Source: an uncultured Alphaproteobacteria bacterium
Lineage (GTDB): Bacteria > Pseudomonadota > Alphaproteobacteria > HIMB59 > GCA-002718135
NCBI GenBank assembly: GCA_902619055.1
Contig: CACNCW010000014.1
Coordinates: 1 to 21,985 of the forward strand
Length of the DNA stretch: 21,985 nt
Reading direction: 5' to 3'
Made by a program: the position numbers and the translations under genes. The notes under the pieces are model-generated. The model saw only the letters and a list, made by a program, of their open reading frames with translations. It was not told where the DNA came from and made no database searches. Of the stretch, positions 7,527-16,024 are shown one piece after another; position 1 is the stretch's first letter; the number at the start of each line of letters is the position of its first letter.

Positions 7527-10036
7527 CAAATAACCAAATTTACAATTTTGCCAGGAACATATATTTCTCTTAATATTTTTTTCCCCACTATAACCTTTTT
7601 AATTTTGTCATTATTTTTAATAATAACTAGCACATCTTCTTTTTTAAGACTGTCATCAATCTCCATTATTTCTTTTGTTTTTCCATTTATTTGTATTGCT
7701 ATTTTTAATTTAGGTTTTTTCTTAACATCTTCTCTGACCCACTTTTCATTAATACACAAACTATTATTTCCTAAACTTGACCAAATTTCTTCACTTATAT
7801 GAGGCACAAATGGTTGCAAAATTATAGATAGTTTTTTTAAAGACCACTCAAAGTTATTTTTAGATAATTGATTTTTTGAAACAATGTCAGTAAGAATGTT
7901 TACAAACTCATAAATTTTAGCAACAGACTTATTAAATTGAAACGCCTCAATATTGTCTGAAATTTGATTAATAATTATTTTTAAATCCTCTAATTTATCA
8001 TAAGAGCTTTTTTTTGCAGGTTTGTAGTTTTTATACCTATCTATAAATTCATACAGTTTATTTATAAATTTAAATGAGGCGGCAATTCCAGTATCAGTCC
8101 ATTGCAAATCTCTTTCTGGAGGGCTGTCAGATAACATAAACCACCTTGCAGTATCGGCTCCATAATCATTAATAATATCATTTGGATCGACAACATTTTT
8201 TTTTGATTTACTCATTTTTTCAACTTTTCCGGTCTGTACACTAATATTTTTAGTATCTCTTAGAGATCCATTAATATCATCAATATCTTTAGGCTCAACC
8301 CATTCCCCTTTATCGTTTTTATAGGTTACGTGAGTTACCATACCTTGAGTAAACAATCCTTTAAAAGGTTCGTTTAAATTAAAATACCCCAAATCTCTTA
8401 AGGCTTTTGTAAAAAATCTTGAGTAAAGTAAATGTAATATTGCATGTTCTATACCTCCAATATATTGATCAACTGGCAACCAATAATCAATATCCTTCTT
8501 TTCAAATGGTTTTTCTAATCTTGAATTACAATATCGGAAATAATACCAAGAAGACTCAAAAAATGTATCGAAAGTGTCTGTTTCTCTATAAGCCTTCATT
8601 CCTGTTTTAGAGCAAACTGTTTCTTTCCACCCAGCAATATCATTTAATGCACTTGATGACTCACTAAAGTCATCTACATCTGGAAGTTTAACAGGCAATT
8701 CATTTTCCTCAACCGCTAATACCTCTCCATCTTCTCTGTAAATAATAGGTATTGGACATCCCCAAAATCTCTGTCTTGAAATTCCCCAGTCTCTGAGTTT
8801 ATAGTTTACTTTCTTCCTTCCTATCCTTTTGTTTTCTATTTCTATTATTATTTTGTTTTTCGCGTTTTCTATACTCAAACCATTTAAAAATTCTGAGTTG
8901 ATCATTACACCATCGTCTGTAAAGGCTTTTTCTTTTATTTTAAATGTATCTTCAATAATTTTATCTGGTTTAACAACAGGAATGATTTCAAGATTATACT
9001 CTCTAGCAAAATCTAAATCTCGTTGGTCATGAGCCGGACAACCAAAAATTGCACCAAGCCCGTATTCCTTCAAAATGAAATTAGCCACAAAAACTGGTAA
9101 TTTTTTATTTTTAATAAAGGGGTGGTTAACTGATAAGCCAATATTGTATCCTTTTTTAGATTTTTCTGGGTTTAAATTTTTACACTCCTCTATAAAATTT
9201 TTAAGGTCGCTATTTTTTTTTGATAGATTAATTGCTAATTTGTGGTTTGTTGAAATAGCTAAAAATGTTGCTCCAAATATAGTATCAGGTCTGGTGGTGA
9301 ACACCCTTATACATGATTCTTTATCTGAAATTTTAAAATCTATTTCAGCGCCTACAGATTTTCCAATCCAATTCGATTGCATTATTTTTACTTTATTTGG
9401 CCAACCATCTAAACCCTCTAAATCTCTCAAAAGCTCTTCTGAATATTTGCTTATTTTTAAAAACCATTGTGATAACTTCTTTTTTTCTACAATTGCACCT
9501 GATCTCCACCCCCTACCATCAATTACTTGTTCATTTGCTAGAACAGTTTTATCTATTGGATCCCAATTTACTTCAGCTTCTTTCTTATAGGCTAATCCAG
9601 CATTAAACATATCAATAAAAAATTTTTGCTCATGTTTATAATAATCAGGATGACAGGTAGCAATTTCTCTATCCCAATCTAAAGACAATCCCATTTGTAA
9701 TAATTGATTTTTCATTATTTTAATATTTTGATATGTCCATTTTTCAGGATGTTTTTTTTCTATCAATGCAGCATTTTCTGCTGGAAGACCAAATGCATCC
9801 CAACCCATTGGGTGAAGTACATTAAAACCTTTCATTTTTTTGTATCTTGCTACAACATCACCAAGTGTATAATTTCTTACATGTCCCATATGAATTTTCC
9901 CAGACGGATATGGAAACATTTCTAATACATAGTATTTTTCTTTGTTAGTATCTCTTGTTGTTTTGAAAATATTTCTTTCTGACCAAATATTTTGCCATTT
10001 TTTTTCAATTACTTTGTGATTGTATCTGGATGACAC
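7526..10036 (-). CDS. leuS: Leucyl-tRNA synthetase
   Basis: Class I aminoacyl-tRNA synthetase charging tRNA-Leu. Its 836 residues fit bacterial LeuS. The HIGH motif is HMGH (49-52) within [17 protein letters not shown]. The CP1 editing domain has the threonine-rich TTRPDT (247-252) and the AHDQRD loop (335-340). [16 protein letters not shown] and [12 protein letters not shown] (near residue 600) complete the catalytic core, followed by an anticodon-binding domain and the small C-terminal domain with IQINGKTKE. The start is a GTG at 10036, four bases after the stop of the upstream DUF3576 gene; [15 protein letters not shown] then aligns with other LeuS N-termini. The gene is intact and sits in a DUF3576-leuS-lptE-holA operon. 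Confidence 0.98.
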   Translation of the reverse strand: MSSRYNHKVIEKKWQNIWSERNIFKTTRDTNKEKYYVLEMFPYPSGKIHMGHVRNYTLGDVVARYKKMKGFNVLHPMGWDAFGLPAENAALIEKKHPEKWTYQNIKIMKNQLLQMGLSLDWDREIATCHPDYYKHEQKFFIDMFNAGLAYKKEAEVNWDPIDKTVLANEQVIDGRGWRSGAIVEKKKLSQWFLKISKYSEELLRDLEGLDGWPNKVKIMQSNWIGKSVGAEIDFKISDKESCIRVFTTRPDTIFGATFLAISTNHKLAINLSKKNSDLKNFIEECKNLNPEKSKKGYNIGLSVNHPFIKNKKLPVFVANFILKEYGLGAIFGCPAHDQRDLDFAREYNLEIIPVVKPDKIIEDTFKIKEKAFTDDGVMINSEFLNGLSIENAKNKIIIEIENKRIGRKKVNYKLRDWGISRQRFWGCPIPIIYREDGEVLAVEENELPVKLPDVDDFSESSSALNDIAGWKETVCSKTGMKAYRETDTFDTFFESSWYYFRYCNSRLEKPFEKKDIDYWLPVDQYIGGIEHAILHLLYSRFFTKALRDLGYFNLNEPFKGLFTQGMVTHVTYKNDKGEWVEPKDIDDINGSLRDTKNISVQTGKVEKMSKSKKNVVDPNDIINDYGADTARWFMLSDSPPERDLQWTDTGIAASFKFINKLYEFIDRYKNYKPAKKSSYDKLEDLKIIINQISDNIEAFQFNKSVAKIYEFVNILTDIVSKNQLSKNNFEWSLKKLSIILQPFVPHISEEIWSSLGNNSLCINEKWVREDVKKKPKLKIAIQINGKTKEIMEIDDSLKKEDVLVIIKNNDKIKKVIVGKKILREIYVPGKIVNLVI

Positions 10037-10040
10037 TATG

Positions 10041-10646
10041 TTAACTTGATTGAAGTCTTAATTTTTTTGCTTTATTTAAAATGGCGTTCTCAATTTTAAG
10101 ATTATTATTTTTATCTATATTTTTATTAACCCATATCTGTTCTTTGAATTCTTGGCAAAATGAAGTAACCTTCAAATTCTCAGCATTTAGTGTTTTACCT
10201 TTAATAAAAATATTCAATTTGCACCTTTCAAATTGGTTGTCTGAAGTTGAATACCAGTCAGTAATTATTGTACCACCCGTAGGATCAGCAGATGTAAGCG
10301 GCATAAAGTCAATTGTTTCCAATGCCCCCCTCCATAAATATAAATTTATGTTCATGCTAACAGATGTTTGAGATTTGTTTTGTTTTTTATTTTGTCCTAA
10401 AATGCCACCAACTGACAGCCCTCCTTTGCCTAGAAGGCCACCCCCGGTTTGAAGTCTTGTTTCAGCATCTCTCATTGCTAATTCCATATCGGTACCAGAA
10501 TTAAATTTTGTACCTGACCTCTCAATTATTGATTTTCTAGTCTGAGCTTTGGACCATAACTCCTCCATTTCTTCTTCAGTTTTGTTACTATTACAAGAAA
10601 ATATAAACAACAATGAAAAGGCAATAATTATTCTAACACAAAACAT
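10041..10646 (-). CDS. DUF3576-family lipoprotein
   Basis: A 201-residue protein of the DUF3576 family, whose genes commonly stand next to leuS in Alphaproteobacteria. The first 18 residues form a hydrophobic signal ending in the lipobox IFSC, so it is probably a lipoprotein. Next come a helical acidic stretch ([13 protein letters not shown]) and a glycine-rich segment [17 protein letters not shown]. The domain then has the family-like pattern [33 protein letters not shown]. The molecular role is unknown; context with lptE hints at envelope work, which is inference only. It is the first gene of the minus-strand operon. Its promoter must lie in the 43 bases between it and the porin terminator, or transcription leaks through that terminator. 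Confidence 0.85.
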   Translation of the reverse strand: MFCVRIIIAFSLLFIFSCNSNKTEEEMEELWSKAQTRKSIIERSGTKFNSGTDMELAMRDAETRLQTGGGLLGKGGLSVGGILGQNKKQNKSQTSVSMNINLYLWRGALETIDFMPLTSADPTGGTIITDWYSTSDNQFERCKLNIFIKGKTLNAENLKVTSFCQEFKEQIWVNKNIDKNNNLKIENAILNKAKKLRLQSS

Positions 10647-10686
10647 GTAATTCTAAATATTGTATTGAAAGCTAAATGTAAAACAT

Positions 10687-10718
10687 AAAAAAAACGGCAC
10701 TAATTAAAGTGCCGTTTT
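10687..10718 (-). terminator. Intrinsic terminator of the porin gene
   Basis: An 11-base perfect stem, AAAACGGCACT (10691-10701) and AGTGCCGTTTT (10708-10718), closes a six-base loop. On the minus strand the hairpin is followed directly by a run of eight T. It begins about 20 bases after the porin stop codon. A second, weaker hairpin (AAGATT/AATCTT, 10721-10735) lies between it and the stop. This is the only convincing intrinsic terminator in the window. Confidence 0.93.
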
Positions 10719-10738
10719 CTAAGATTAAAAATCTTTAA

Positions 10739-11779
10739 TTAAAATGACATGTTTGCACCGATGTACCATGCAGATCCATCGTCAGTTGAAGCAGCTTCAT
10801 CAGCTGACTCAGTTGAAGTATAACCAAGAATTGCAGTTACACCCGAAGCAACAGCATATGAAACACTTGCAGAAGTTACATCTTGTGAATCGTCTTCACC
10901 GTCAGAACCACTGATAGCGTGATCATCTGCTTCACCTGAAGCTATACCAACATTAAATGTTAGGTCTCCAGAAACATATTTAACACCAGCTTTAACAACT
11001 TCAGCAGTCATTTCGTCTGAACCATTGTCAGTTAGACCAGCTTTAGATCCATCAGCAAAACCGACAGCAACTGTTAAATTACCAGTTACAGCACTTAAAC
11101 CAACGTGGATACCACCGTTGTCATCATTAGCTGTGTTACCTGTTTTTGAACCATCACTTTCAGAATAACCTGCACCAATTGTTACTGAACTATCACCTAA
11201 ATCAGTTACATAAGTAGCACCGATTGCATAGTGACTATCAGTTCTGTAAGTTGCAGCAGCAGCAGCACCAGTATCAGTAGAAGCTGAGAAAGACATTGAT
11301 AAACCATCAGCTAAGAAATCAGCAGCTGTATGATATTCAACACCTAATGCTGTTGAAGCAGTCATAAAGTCTAGACCAGTTGGAGCTTGGTTAGTTGATG
11401 TATTCGCTACACCTTCTGCACCAGCTGAACCAGGAATAGACACTACGTGTGAACCAGATGCGTTACCAGCAGCGATTACATCAAGCTTTGAGCCATCAGT
11501 AAATGCTAATGTAAATCCAGCATCATAATCCTCTTTAGTATTTTCATCCATTACTTTAAAGCTAGATGAAATAGTCATACCACCATCAGTAGTTTCAGAA
11601 AGTGACACAGTAAAGTTGTTATCATTTTGCTGAGAATTTGTGTCAGTTCCACCTGTTGGTGAATCAAACTCAATACCAGTTTGGTGGTTACCACTCATTG
11701 TAGCTGTTACAGCTTCAGCAACTGAAGCAGCACCAAGCGTAGAAACAAGAGCAGTTCCCATTAATAGTTCTTTTTTCAT
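10739..11779 (-). CDS. Outer-membrane porin (Gram-negative porin family)
   Basis: A 346-residue exported beta-barrel protein. Residues 1-23 (MKKELLMGTALVSTLGAASVAEA) form a classical signal peptide with cleavage after AEA. The rest alternates short amphipathic strands with Gly/Asp/Ser/Thr-rich loops and ends in aromatic Phe within WYIGANMSF, the C-terminal signal for BAM-mediated insertion. It is strikingly acidic with almost no arginine. Codon choice is plainly different from neighbouring genes, with more GCT/GCA/GGT and a visibly higher GC content, as for a very highly expressed protein. A strong Shine-Dalgarno (AAAGGAGT) stands before the ATG. A promoter, a leader hairpin and a strong terminator surround it, so it is transcribed alone. 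It is probably the main porin; substrate unknown. Confidence 0.88.
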   Translation of the reverse strand: MKKELLMGTALVSTLGAASVAEAVTATMSGNHQTGIEFDSPTGGTDTNSQQNDNNFTVSLSETTDGGMTISSSFKVMDENTKEDYDAGFTLAFTDGSKLDVIAAGNASGSHVVSIPGSAGAEGVANTSTNQAPTGLDFMTASTALGVEYHTAADFLADGLSMSFSASTDTGAAAAATYRTDSHYAIGATYVTDLGDSSVTIGAGYSESDGSKTGNTANDDNGGIHVGLSAVTGNLTVAVGFADGSKAGLTDNGSDEMTAEVVKAGVKYVSGDLTFNVGIASGEADDHAISGSDGEDDSQDVTSASVSYAVASGVTAILGYTSTESADEAASTDDGSAWYIGANMSF

Positions 11780-11781
11780 AA

Positions 11782-11791
11782 TTACTCCTTT
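11782..11791 (-). promoter_or_regulatory. Strong ribosome binding site of the porin
   Basis: The minus strand reads AAAAGGAGTAATT directly before the ATG at 11779, a near-perfect Shine-Dalgarno at good spacing. Most other starts in the window have only weak A/G-rich tracts, so this supports very high expression and fixes the porin start. Confidence 0.85.
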
Positions 11792-11812
11792 TGAGTTAAT
11801 GAATATTCATTA

Positions 11813-11835
11813 AATACAAGAAACAAACTTGTATT
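11813..11835 (-). promoter_or_regulatory. Stem-loop at the 5' end of the porin leader
   Basis: Perfect eight-base inverted repeat AATACAAG (11813-11820) and CTTGTATT (11828-11835) around a seven-base loop. It sits almost exactly where transcription from the predicted promoter at 11842-11870 would begin. The porin mRNA would therefore carry a terminal 5' hairpin, like the stabilising leader of E. coli ompA. The role in mRNA stability is inference; an operator is the alternative. Confidence 0.55.
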
Positions 11836-11841
11836 GGGTTC

Positions 11842-11870
11842 GTATTATTTAAAAATTGAATATAATTCAA
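11842..11870 (-). promoter_or_regulatory. Predicted sigma-70 type promoter of the porin
   Basis: On the minus strand TTGAAT (-35, 11870-11865) and TAATAC (-10, 11847-11842) are separated by exactly 17 bases. This puts the start point near 11835 and leaves a leader of about 55 bases before the porin ATG. AT-rich DNA makes chance matches common, but the spacing, position and lack of competing genes support it. Confidence 0.55.
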
Positions 11871-11934
11871 AAAAAGCTTAATAATTTATTATATTTTTTT
11901 AAATAGTGTTGTTTTTTTACAACAATAAACTTTT

Positions 11935-12573
11935 ATGTTCGATATTAAAAAATTCAATGAAATCAATGAAAATTTAAAAAAAAGCAATTTTTCTGGTAAA
12001 ATCGTTGCTATTTCTAAAAATCATCCAGTTGAGAGTATTATAACAGCTATAAAACATGGTGTTCATATATTTGGTGAAAATAAAGTACAAGAAGCTCAAG
12101 AAAAATTTATAAATATTAAGCAAAATAATCCAAAAATAGAATTACACTTAACTGGACCACTTCAATCAAATAAAGTTAAAGCCGCTCTAACTTTGTTTGA
12201 TGTTTTCCAAACAATAGATAGGGAAAAAATTGCAAAGGAATTTTCTAAATATCAAGATTTATTAAAAAACAAAAGATTCTATCTACAAGTAAATACTGGC
12301 AAAGAAAAAACCAAAAGTGGAATTTACCCGGAAGAAATTAAAGACTTTTTATTTTTTATTAATAACGAAATTAACTTAATAGTCGAAGGATTGATGTGCA
12401 TACCACCAATTGATGATGACCCTAGATACCATTTCAACAAACTTCATAAATTGGCAGAACAAAATGGAATCAAAAAATTAAGTATTGGCATGAGCTCAGA
12501 CTATCATAAAGCATTAGAATTTAATCCTGCATACATCAGGCTAGGTACTATTTTATTTGGTAAAAGAAGTTGA
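11935..12573 (+). CDS. PLP homeostasis protein, YggS/PLPBP family
   Basis: Single-domain TIM-barrel protein that binds pyridoxal phosphate without known enzymatic turnover and balances B6 vitamers and amino acid pools. The PLP lysine is K28 in VAISKNHP. The following GENKVQEAQEKF, HLTGPLQSNKVKAAL, FQTIDREKIAKEF, EGLMCIPP and C-terminal LSIGMSSDYHKAL are all family signatures, and IRLGTILFGKR closes the barrel. At 212 residues it is full length. Transcription must start in the 155-base gap shared with the divergent porin. Its stop overlaps the next gene's TTG start (TTGA), so the two are probably cotranscribed. Confidence 0.95.
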   Translation: MFDIKKFNEINENLKKSNFSGKIVAISKNHPVESIITAIKHGVHIFGENKVQEAQEKFINIKQNNPKIELHLTGPLQSNKVKAALTLFDVFQTIDREKIAKEFSKYQDLLKNKRFYLQVNTGKEKTKSGIYPEEIKDFLFFINNEINLIVEGLMCIPPIDDDPRYHFNKLHKLAEQNGIKKLSIGMSSDYHKALEFNPAYIRLGTILFGKRS

Positions 12574-13172
12574 AAAACAAAATAAATATATTTTCAAATA
12601 ATAAAATTAAGTTTTTCCTTAATGATATATTTTTAGAGTACAAATTATCATTTATGAATTTAGATGATATAAAAAATAAAATATCAGATTTAAATGCTAA
12701 CATTATTCTTATTGAAGATCAAAATGATTTAAGCTTAATAAACCTTGATTCCTTGGGAACTAATTTCCTTATATTATCAAGGGTACAAAACACAAAACTA
12801 GAGTCTTATAAAAAACTAAAGGTGTTAAAAACACCAGTATCAATTGGACAAATTAAAAACACTATAGAAAGTTTTATTCAAAATCTAAAAGTTCATTTCC
12901 ATGATATTGTTATTTTTAACGAAAGAATAACAAACATAAAAAATAATTCGTATTGTTATCTTACAAAGATAGAAGCAGAAATATTAAGTTATCTTATTAG
13001 GGAGAAAGAGGTTGACAAAGTATACATAAAAGAAAAAATACTAAAAATTAAATCTAACATTCAGACTAATTCACTCGATAGCCATCTTACAAGAATAAGA
13101 AAGAAAATGAGTAAGATTAGTACAACTGTAAAAATCCAATCAAAAAGTGAGAAATTATTGATTATTAATTAA
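12570..13172 (+). CDS. OmpR-type winged-helix protein with a degenerate receiver-like N-terminus
   Basis: A 200-residue protein not recognised as a named gene. Residues ~130-200 fit the OmpR/PhoB winged-helix DNA-binding domain. LTKIEAEILSYLI matches the LTPTEFRLLELL entry strand and helix, VYIKEKILKI the second helix, and NSLDSHLTRIRKKM the recognition helix with its common H-x-x-x-R-KK pattern. The N-terminal ~110 residues alternate like a CheY fold (ANIILIEDQND, NFLILSR), but I see no acidic pocket, no phospho-acceptor Asp at the expected site and no clear lysine motif. It is likely a phosphorylation-independent or atypical regulator. The start is a TTG overlapping the yggS stop; no kinase gene is nearby. 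Its stop overlaps that of convergent lolA by four bases. Confidence 0.7.
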   Translation: MKNKINIFSNNKIKFFLNDIFLEYKLSFMNLDDIKNKISDLNANIILIEDQNDLSLINLDSLGTNFLILSRVQNTKLESYKKLKVLKTPVSIGQIKNTIESFIQNLKVHFHDIVIFNERITNIKNNSYCYLTKIEAEILSYLIREKEVDKVYIKEKILKIKSNIQTNSLDSHLTRIRKKMSKISTTVKIQSKSEKLLIIN

Positions 13173-13762
13173 TTTAGAAAAGTAGGGTTTATTAATTTAA
13201 AAAAATCCTTATCAAATTCTTCATTGTAGTTATGATTATAAATAGAAAACTCAAGTAAATCATCATTAATTAAAACTTCTATTCCTCTAAGAACTGTAGG
13301 ATTTCTTTCAAAAAATACTTTAATTTGATAATTATTATTTTCTATACTAACACCTTTTTTTTCAAGCGTTAACTGGTTACTTTCAATTTCAATTAAACCA
13401 TCTTCAAAAAAAAGAGTATTTCTGAAAATATCATAAAAAAACCAAGCATTAGTATTTTTTGGGTTAAAAAATTCATCTTCTTCAAGCTCATAATTGTAAT
13501 ACATTGCCTTATTTTTATCTAAAATTATTAAAATCTTTGTAGGCGAAAAATACTCAGCTCTTATTCTTTTATTGCCAACATAAACTTTTCCCTCACTTAA
13601 GTTATAACCATCATTTTGAATAAATGAAGCTGAAAAATCTTCTAATGAATTTAAATAAGTTAAAATTTTTGTTTTATCTTCACTTGATGAATAAACTTTA
13701 TTAGAAAATATTATAAAAATAATTAAAAAAAAAAACAAAAACTTTTTATTTTTTAAGAACAT
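13169..13762 (-). CDS. lolA: Outer-membrane lipoprotein carrier protein LolA
   Basis: Periplasmic chaperone that carries lipoproteins from the LolCDE complex to the outer membrane. From the ATG at 13762 it has 197 residues, beginning with a lysine-headed, extremely hydrophobic signal peptide (MFLKNKKFLFFFLIIFIIF, cleavage near VYSSS). The mature part follows LolA patterns: a first helix with LEDFSASFIQ, beta strands GKVYVGNKRIRAEYFSPTKILIILDKNKAMYYNYELEE, and later IKVFFERNP and GIEVLINDD. A GTG at 13789 would add nine residues before the signal peptide and is less likely. The gene overlaps the ftsK 3' end by 17 bases; ftsK-lolA adjacency is common in Proteobacteria. Confidence 0.88.
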   Translation of the reverse strand: MFLKNKKFLFFFLIIFIIFSNKVYSSSEDKTKILTYLNSLEDFSASFIQNDGYNLSEGKVYVGNKRIRAEYFSPTKILIILDKNKAMYYNYELEEDEFFNPKNTNAWFFYDIFRNTLFFEDGLIEIESNQLTLEKKGVSIENNNYQIKVFFERNPTVLRGIEVLINDDLLEFSIYNHNYNEEFDKDFFKLINPTFLN

Positions 13763-15977
13763 GTCTTTTACCCGCGTTATTTGCTTCACTTATTATTCCA
13801 TCTTCTTCCATTTTTTCTACAATTCTGGCAGCTCTATTGTATCCTATCTGAAGATATCTCTGAATGTAACTTGTTGAAACTTTCTGTTGTTTTACAACTA
13901 TGTCAACAGCCTTACCATATAGATCATCGTTGTTAGATGAAATTAAATCTTCTTTATTTGAAGATATTTTTTCTTCATCTGATAATGATATTTCTTTTTT
14001 TTGATCAAATGTTGTTTGATTTTTAATATAACTTACAACCTTATCAACCTCTGTCTCAGAAACAAACCCCCCATGAAGTCTTTTTGTTATACCGCCATTC
14101 TCCAGAAACAACATATCTCCACTACCCAATAACTGTTCTGCACCCATTTCATTTAGTATAGTTCTACTGTCAAACTTACTAGAAACTTTGTAACTAATAC
14201 GACTGGGAAAATTTGCTTTTATAGTTCCTGTAATCACATCTACACTAGGTCTTTGTGTGGCTGTAATTAAATGAATACCAGAAGCTCTAGCCATTTGTGC
14301 TAATCTTTGAACTAAAGATTCAACTTCTTTTCCAGCCACCATCATTAAGTCTGCCATTTCATCAATAACCACTACAATGAAAGGCATCTTATCTAGAAGT
14401 ATTTCTTGTTTTTCAATTATTGGCATTTTACTTTCATCATCAATTCCAGTTTGAACCTCTCTATATAACTTTCTTCCAGATGAAATAGTTCTTAAGACTT
14501 TATCATTATAAGAATCAATATTTTTCACATTCAGTGAGCTCATTAATTTATATCTATTTTCCATTTCTCTAACCACCCACTTAAGAGCAAATACAGCTTT
14601 CTTTGGATCAGTAACTACGGGTGTTAAAAGATGAGGGATATCTTCATAAATACTCAATTCTAACATTTTAGGGTCAATTAATATCAGCTTGCATTCATTA
14701 GGTTTAAATTTGTAAAGTATGCTTAAAATCATCGTGTTAATACCTACAGATTTTCCTGAACCAGTTGTCCCCGCTATTAGTAGATGGGGCATTCGCTCTA
14801 AATTTGCGAAAATACTTTTTCCAGATATATCTTTTCCCAATGCAAGAGTAAGAGAATTATTTTCAATTTGAAATTCATCTTCTTCAATTAAATCACCAAA
14901 TAAAACACTATCTCTTTTAGCATTTGGTATTTCTATACCTAAGCTTGTCTTGCCAGGTTGAGTTGATATTCTAGCAGAAATAGAAGACATTGCTCTAGCA
15001 ATATCATCAGATAAACCTATTACTTTACTAGATTTTATTCCTGCATTTGGAATAAATTCAAATAAAGTTACAATTGGACCACTACTAAAACCAACTATTT
15101 TTCCTTCTACACCATATTCAGATAGTGTTTTCTCTAACTTAATAGCAGCATCAGTGTTGATTTTTTCCAATTCTCTGTTTTTATTATTTTTAAAATTTGA
15201 TTTCGAAAGTAGATTTTTAGATGGAAGGCTAAAGCTAAAATTATCTAGCTCTAGTTGTTTATTAGCTTTAGTATTATTATTTTTTTTGCTTAAATTAACA
15301 TAATTTCTTTTCTTAATTGTTGGCTCACTTCTTAATGTTTTTTTTGTAATTTTTTTTCTAAAACTTAAATATTTTAATAAACCAAATACAGAAAATAAAA
15401 ATTTAAAATATTTGAAAATTTTTAAGAAAGAAAATAATTTATTTATCCAAGAAAAACTTATTTTAAATGATAAAAATATTAAAACTACACCAAATACTAA
15501 AAGTAAAAAATTTATAATAAAATAAACAAAAATATTTTCTAGAAGATTTAAATTTATACTTGTAAATAAATCAACTAGGAACTGTGAAACCAAACCTGTT
15601 TTTAAAAAGGTTATATCAACTGATTTTATGGAAACATTAATGAGAATTATTCCTGTCAGGTTTGATAAGAATTTCAAAATTATAAACTTGCTAGTAACAC
15701 CTAAAAACAATTTTCCACCTTCTAGTATTATAAAAATCACTAATAAATAACTTAGTGTTCCAATAAAAATTAATGAATAACTTGATAAATAAGCACCAAA
15801 AAAACCCATAAGATTTTCAATATTGCTGTCATTAGTATTGTAATTTAATTGATTAAAACCTGGATCATTTGCAGAGTATGAGTAAAGACTGGTAAAGTAA
15901 ATTAGGCCAAATCCAAATAAAATTATTCCTACTAAAAATTTAACTATAAAATTTCTAATTGAACCATACTTGAACAT
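13746..15977 (-). CDS. ftsK: DNA translocase FtsK
   Basis: Septum-anchored hexameric DNA pump that clears and aligns chromosome termini at division. The first ~200 of 743 residues contain four to five hydrophobic membrane segments (about 11-31, 66-86, 100-115, 150-175). A short lysine/asparagine-rich linker follows (~205-275), much shorter than in E. coli. The motor has DNA-contacting SARISTQPGKTSLGIEIPN, Walker A GTTGSGKS (403-410), LILIDPKMLELS, Walker B FIVVVIDEMADLM and the ATQRPSVDVITGTIKANFPSRISYKV segment. The final ~65 residues form the winged-helix gamma domain (VSTSYIQRYLQIGYNRAARIVEKME) that reads KOPS and contacts XerD. Intact; divergent from the ubiH-like gene across 47 bases. 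Confidence 0.96.
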   Translation of the reverse strand: MFKYGSIRNFIVKFLVGIILFGFGLIYFTSLYSYSANDPGFNQLNYNTNDSNIENLMGFFGAYLSSYSLIFIGTLSYLLVIFIILEGGKLFLGVTSKFIILKFLSNLTGIILINVSIKSVDITFLKTGLVSQFLVDLFTSINLNLLENIFVYFIINFLLLVFGVVLIFLSFKISFSWINKLFSFLKIFKYFKFLFSVFGLLKYLSFRKKITKKTLRSEPTIKKRNYVNLSKKNNNTKANKQLELDNFSFSLPSKNLLSKSNFKNNKNRELEKINTDAAIKLEKTLSEYGVEGKIVGFSSGPIVTLFEFIPNAGIKSSKVIGLSDDIARAMSSISARISTQPGKTSLGIEIPNAKRDSVLFGDLIEEDEFQIENNSLTLALGKDISGKSIFANLERMPHLLIAGTTGSGKSVGINTMILSILYKFKPNECKLILIDPKMLELSIYEDIPHLLTPVVTDPKKAVFALKWVVREMENRYKLMSSLNVKNIDSYNDKVLRTISSGRKLYREVQTGIDDESKMPIIEKQEILLDKMPFIVVVIDEMADLMMVAGKEVESLVQRLAQMARASGIHLITATQRPSVDVITGTIKANFPSRISYKVSSKFDSRTILNEMGAEQLLGSGDMLFLENGGITKRLHGGFVSETEVDKVVSYIKNQTTFDQKKEISLSDEEKISSNKEDLISSNNDDLYGKAVDIVVKQQKVSTSYIQRYLQIGYNRAARIVEKMEEDGIISEANNAGKRHVLKK

Positions 15978-16024
15978 ATAGTTAGATTGTAATACATTTA
16001 GATTATGGTAATTCGAAGAAAATT

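Noticed and set aside
7548..9925. Several plus-strand open frames of 63-171 codons opposite leuS
   Set aside because: All lie inside an intact LeuS frame on the other strand, lack family signatures and have no ribosome binding sites; they are shadows.
11907..11924. Small inverted repeat TGTTGT/ACAACA with a T-rich loop just before yggS
   Set aside because: A six-base stem in AT-rich DNA with no flanking terminator or riboswitch features. It is too weak to call, though it could be a minor leader hairpin.
13763..13789. Earlier GTG start for lolA
   Set aside because: It would place nine residues, including charged ones, before an already complete signal peptide that starts cleanly at the ATG at 13762.
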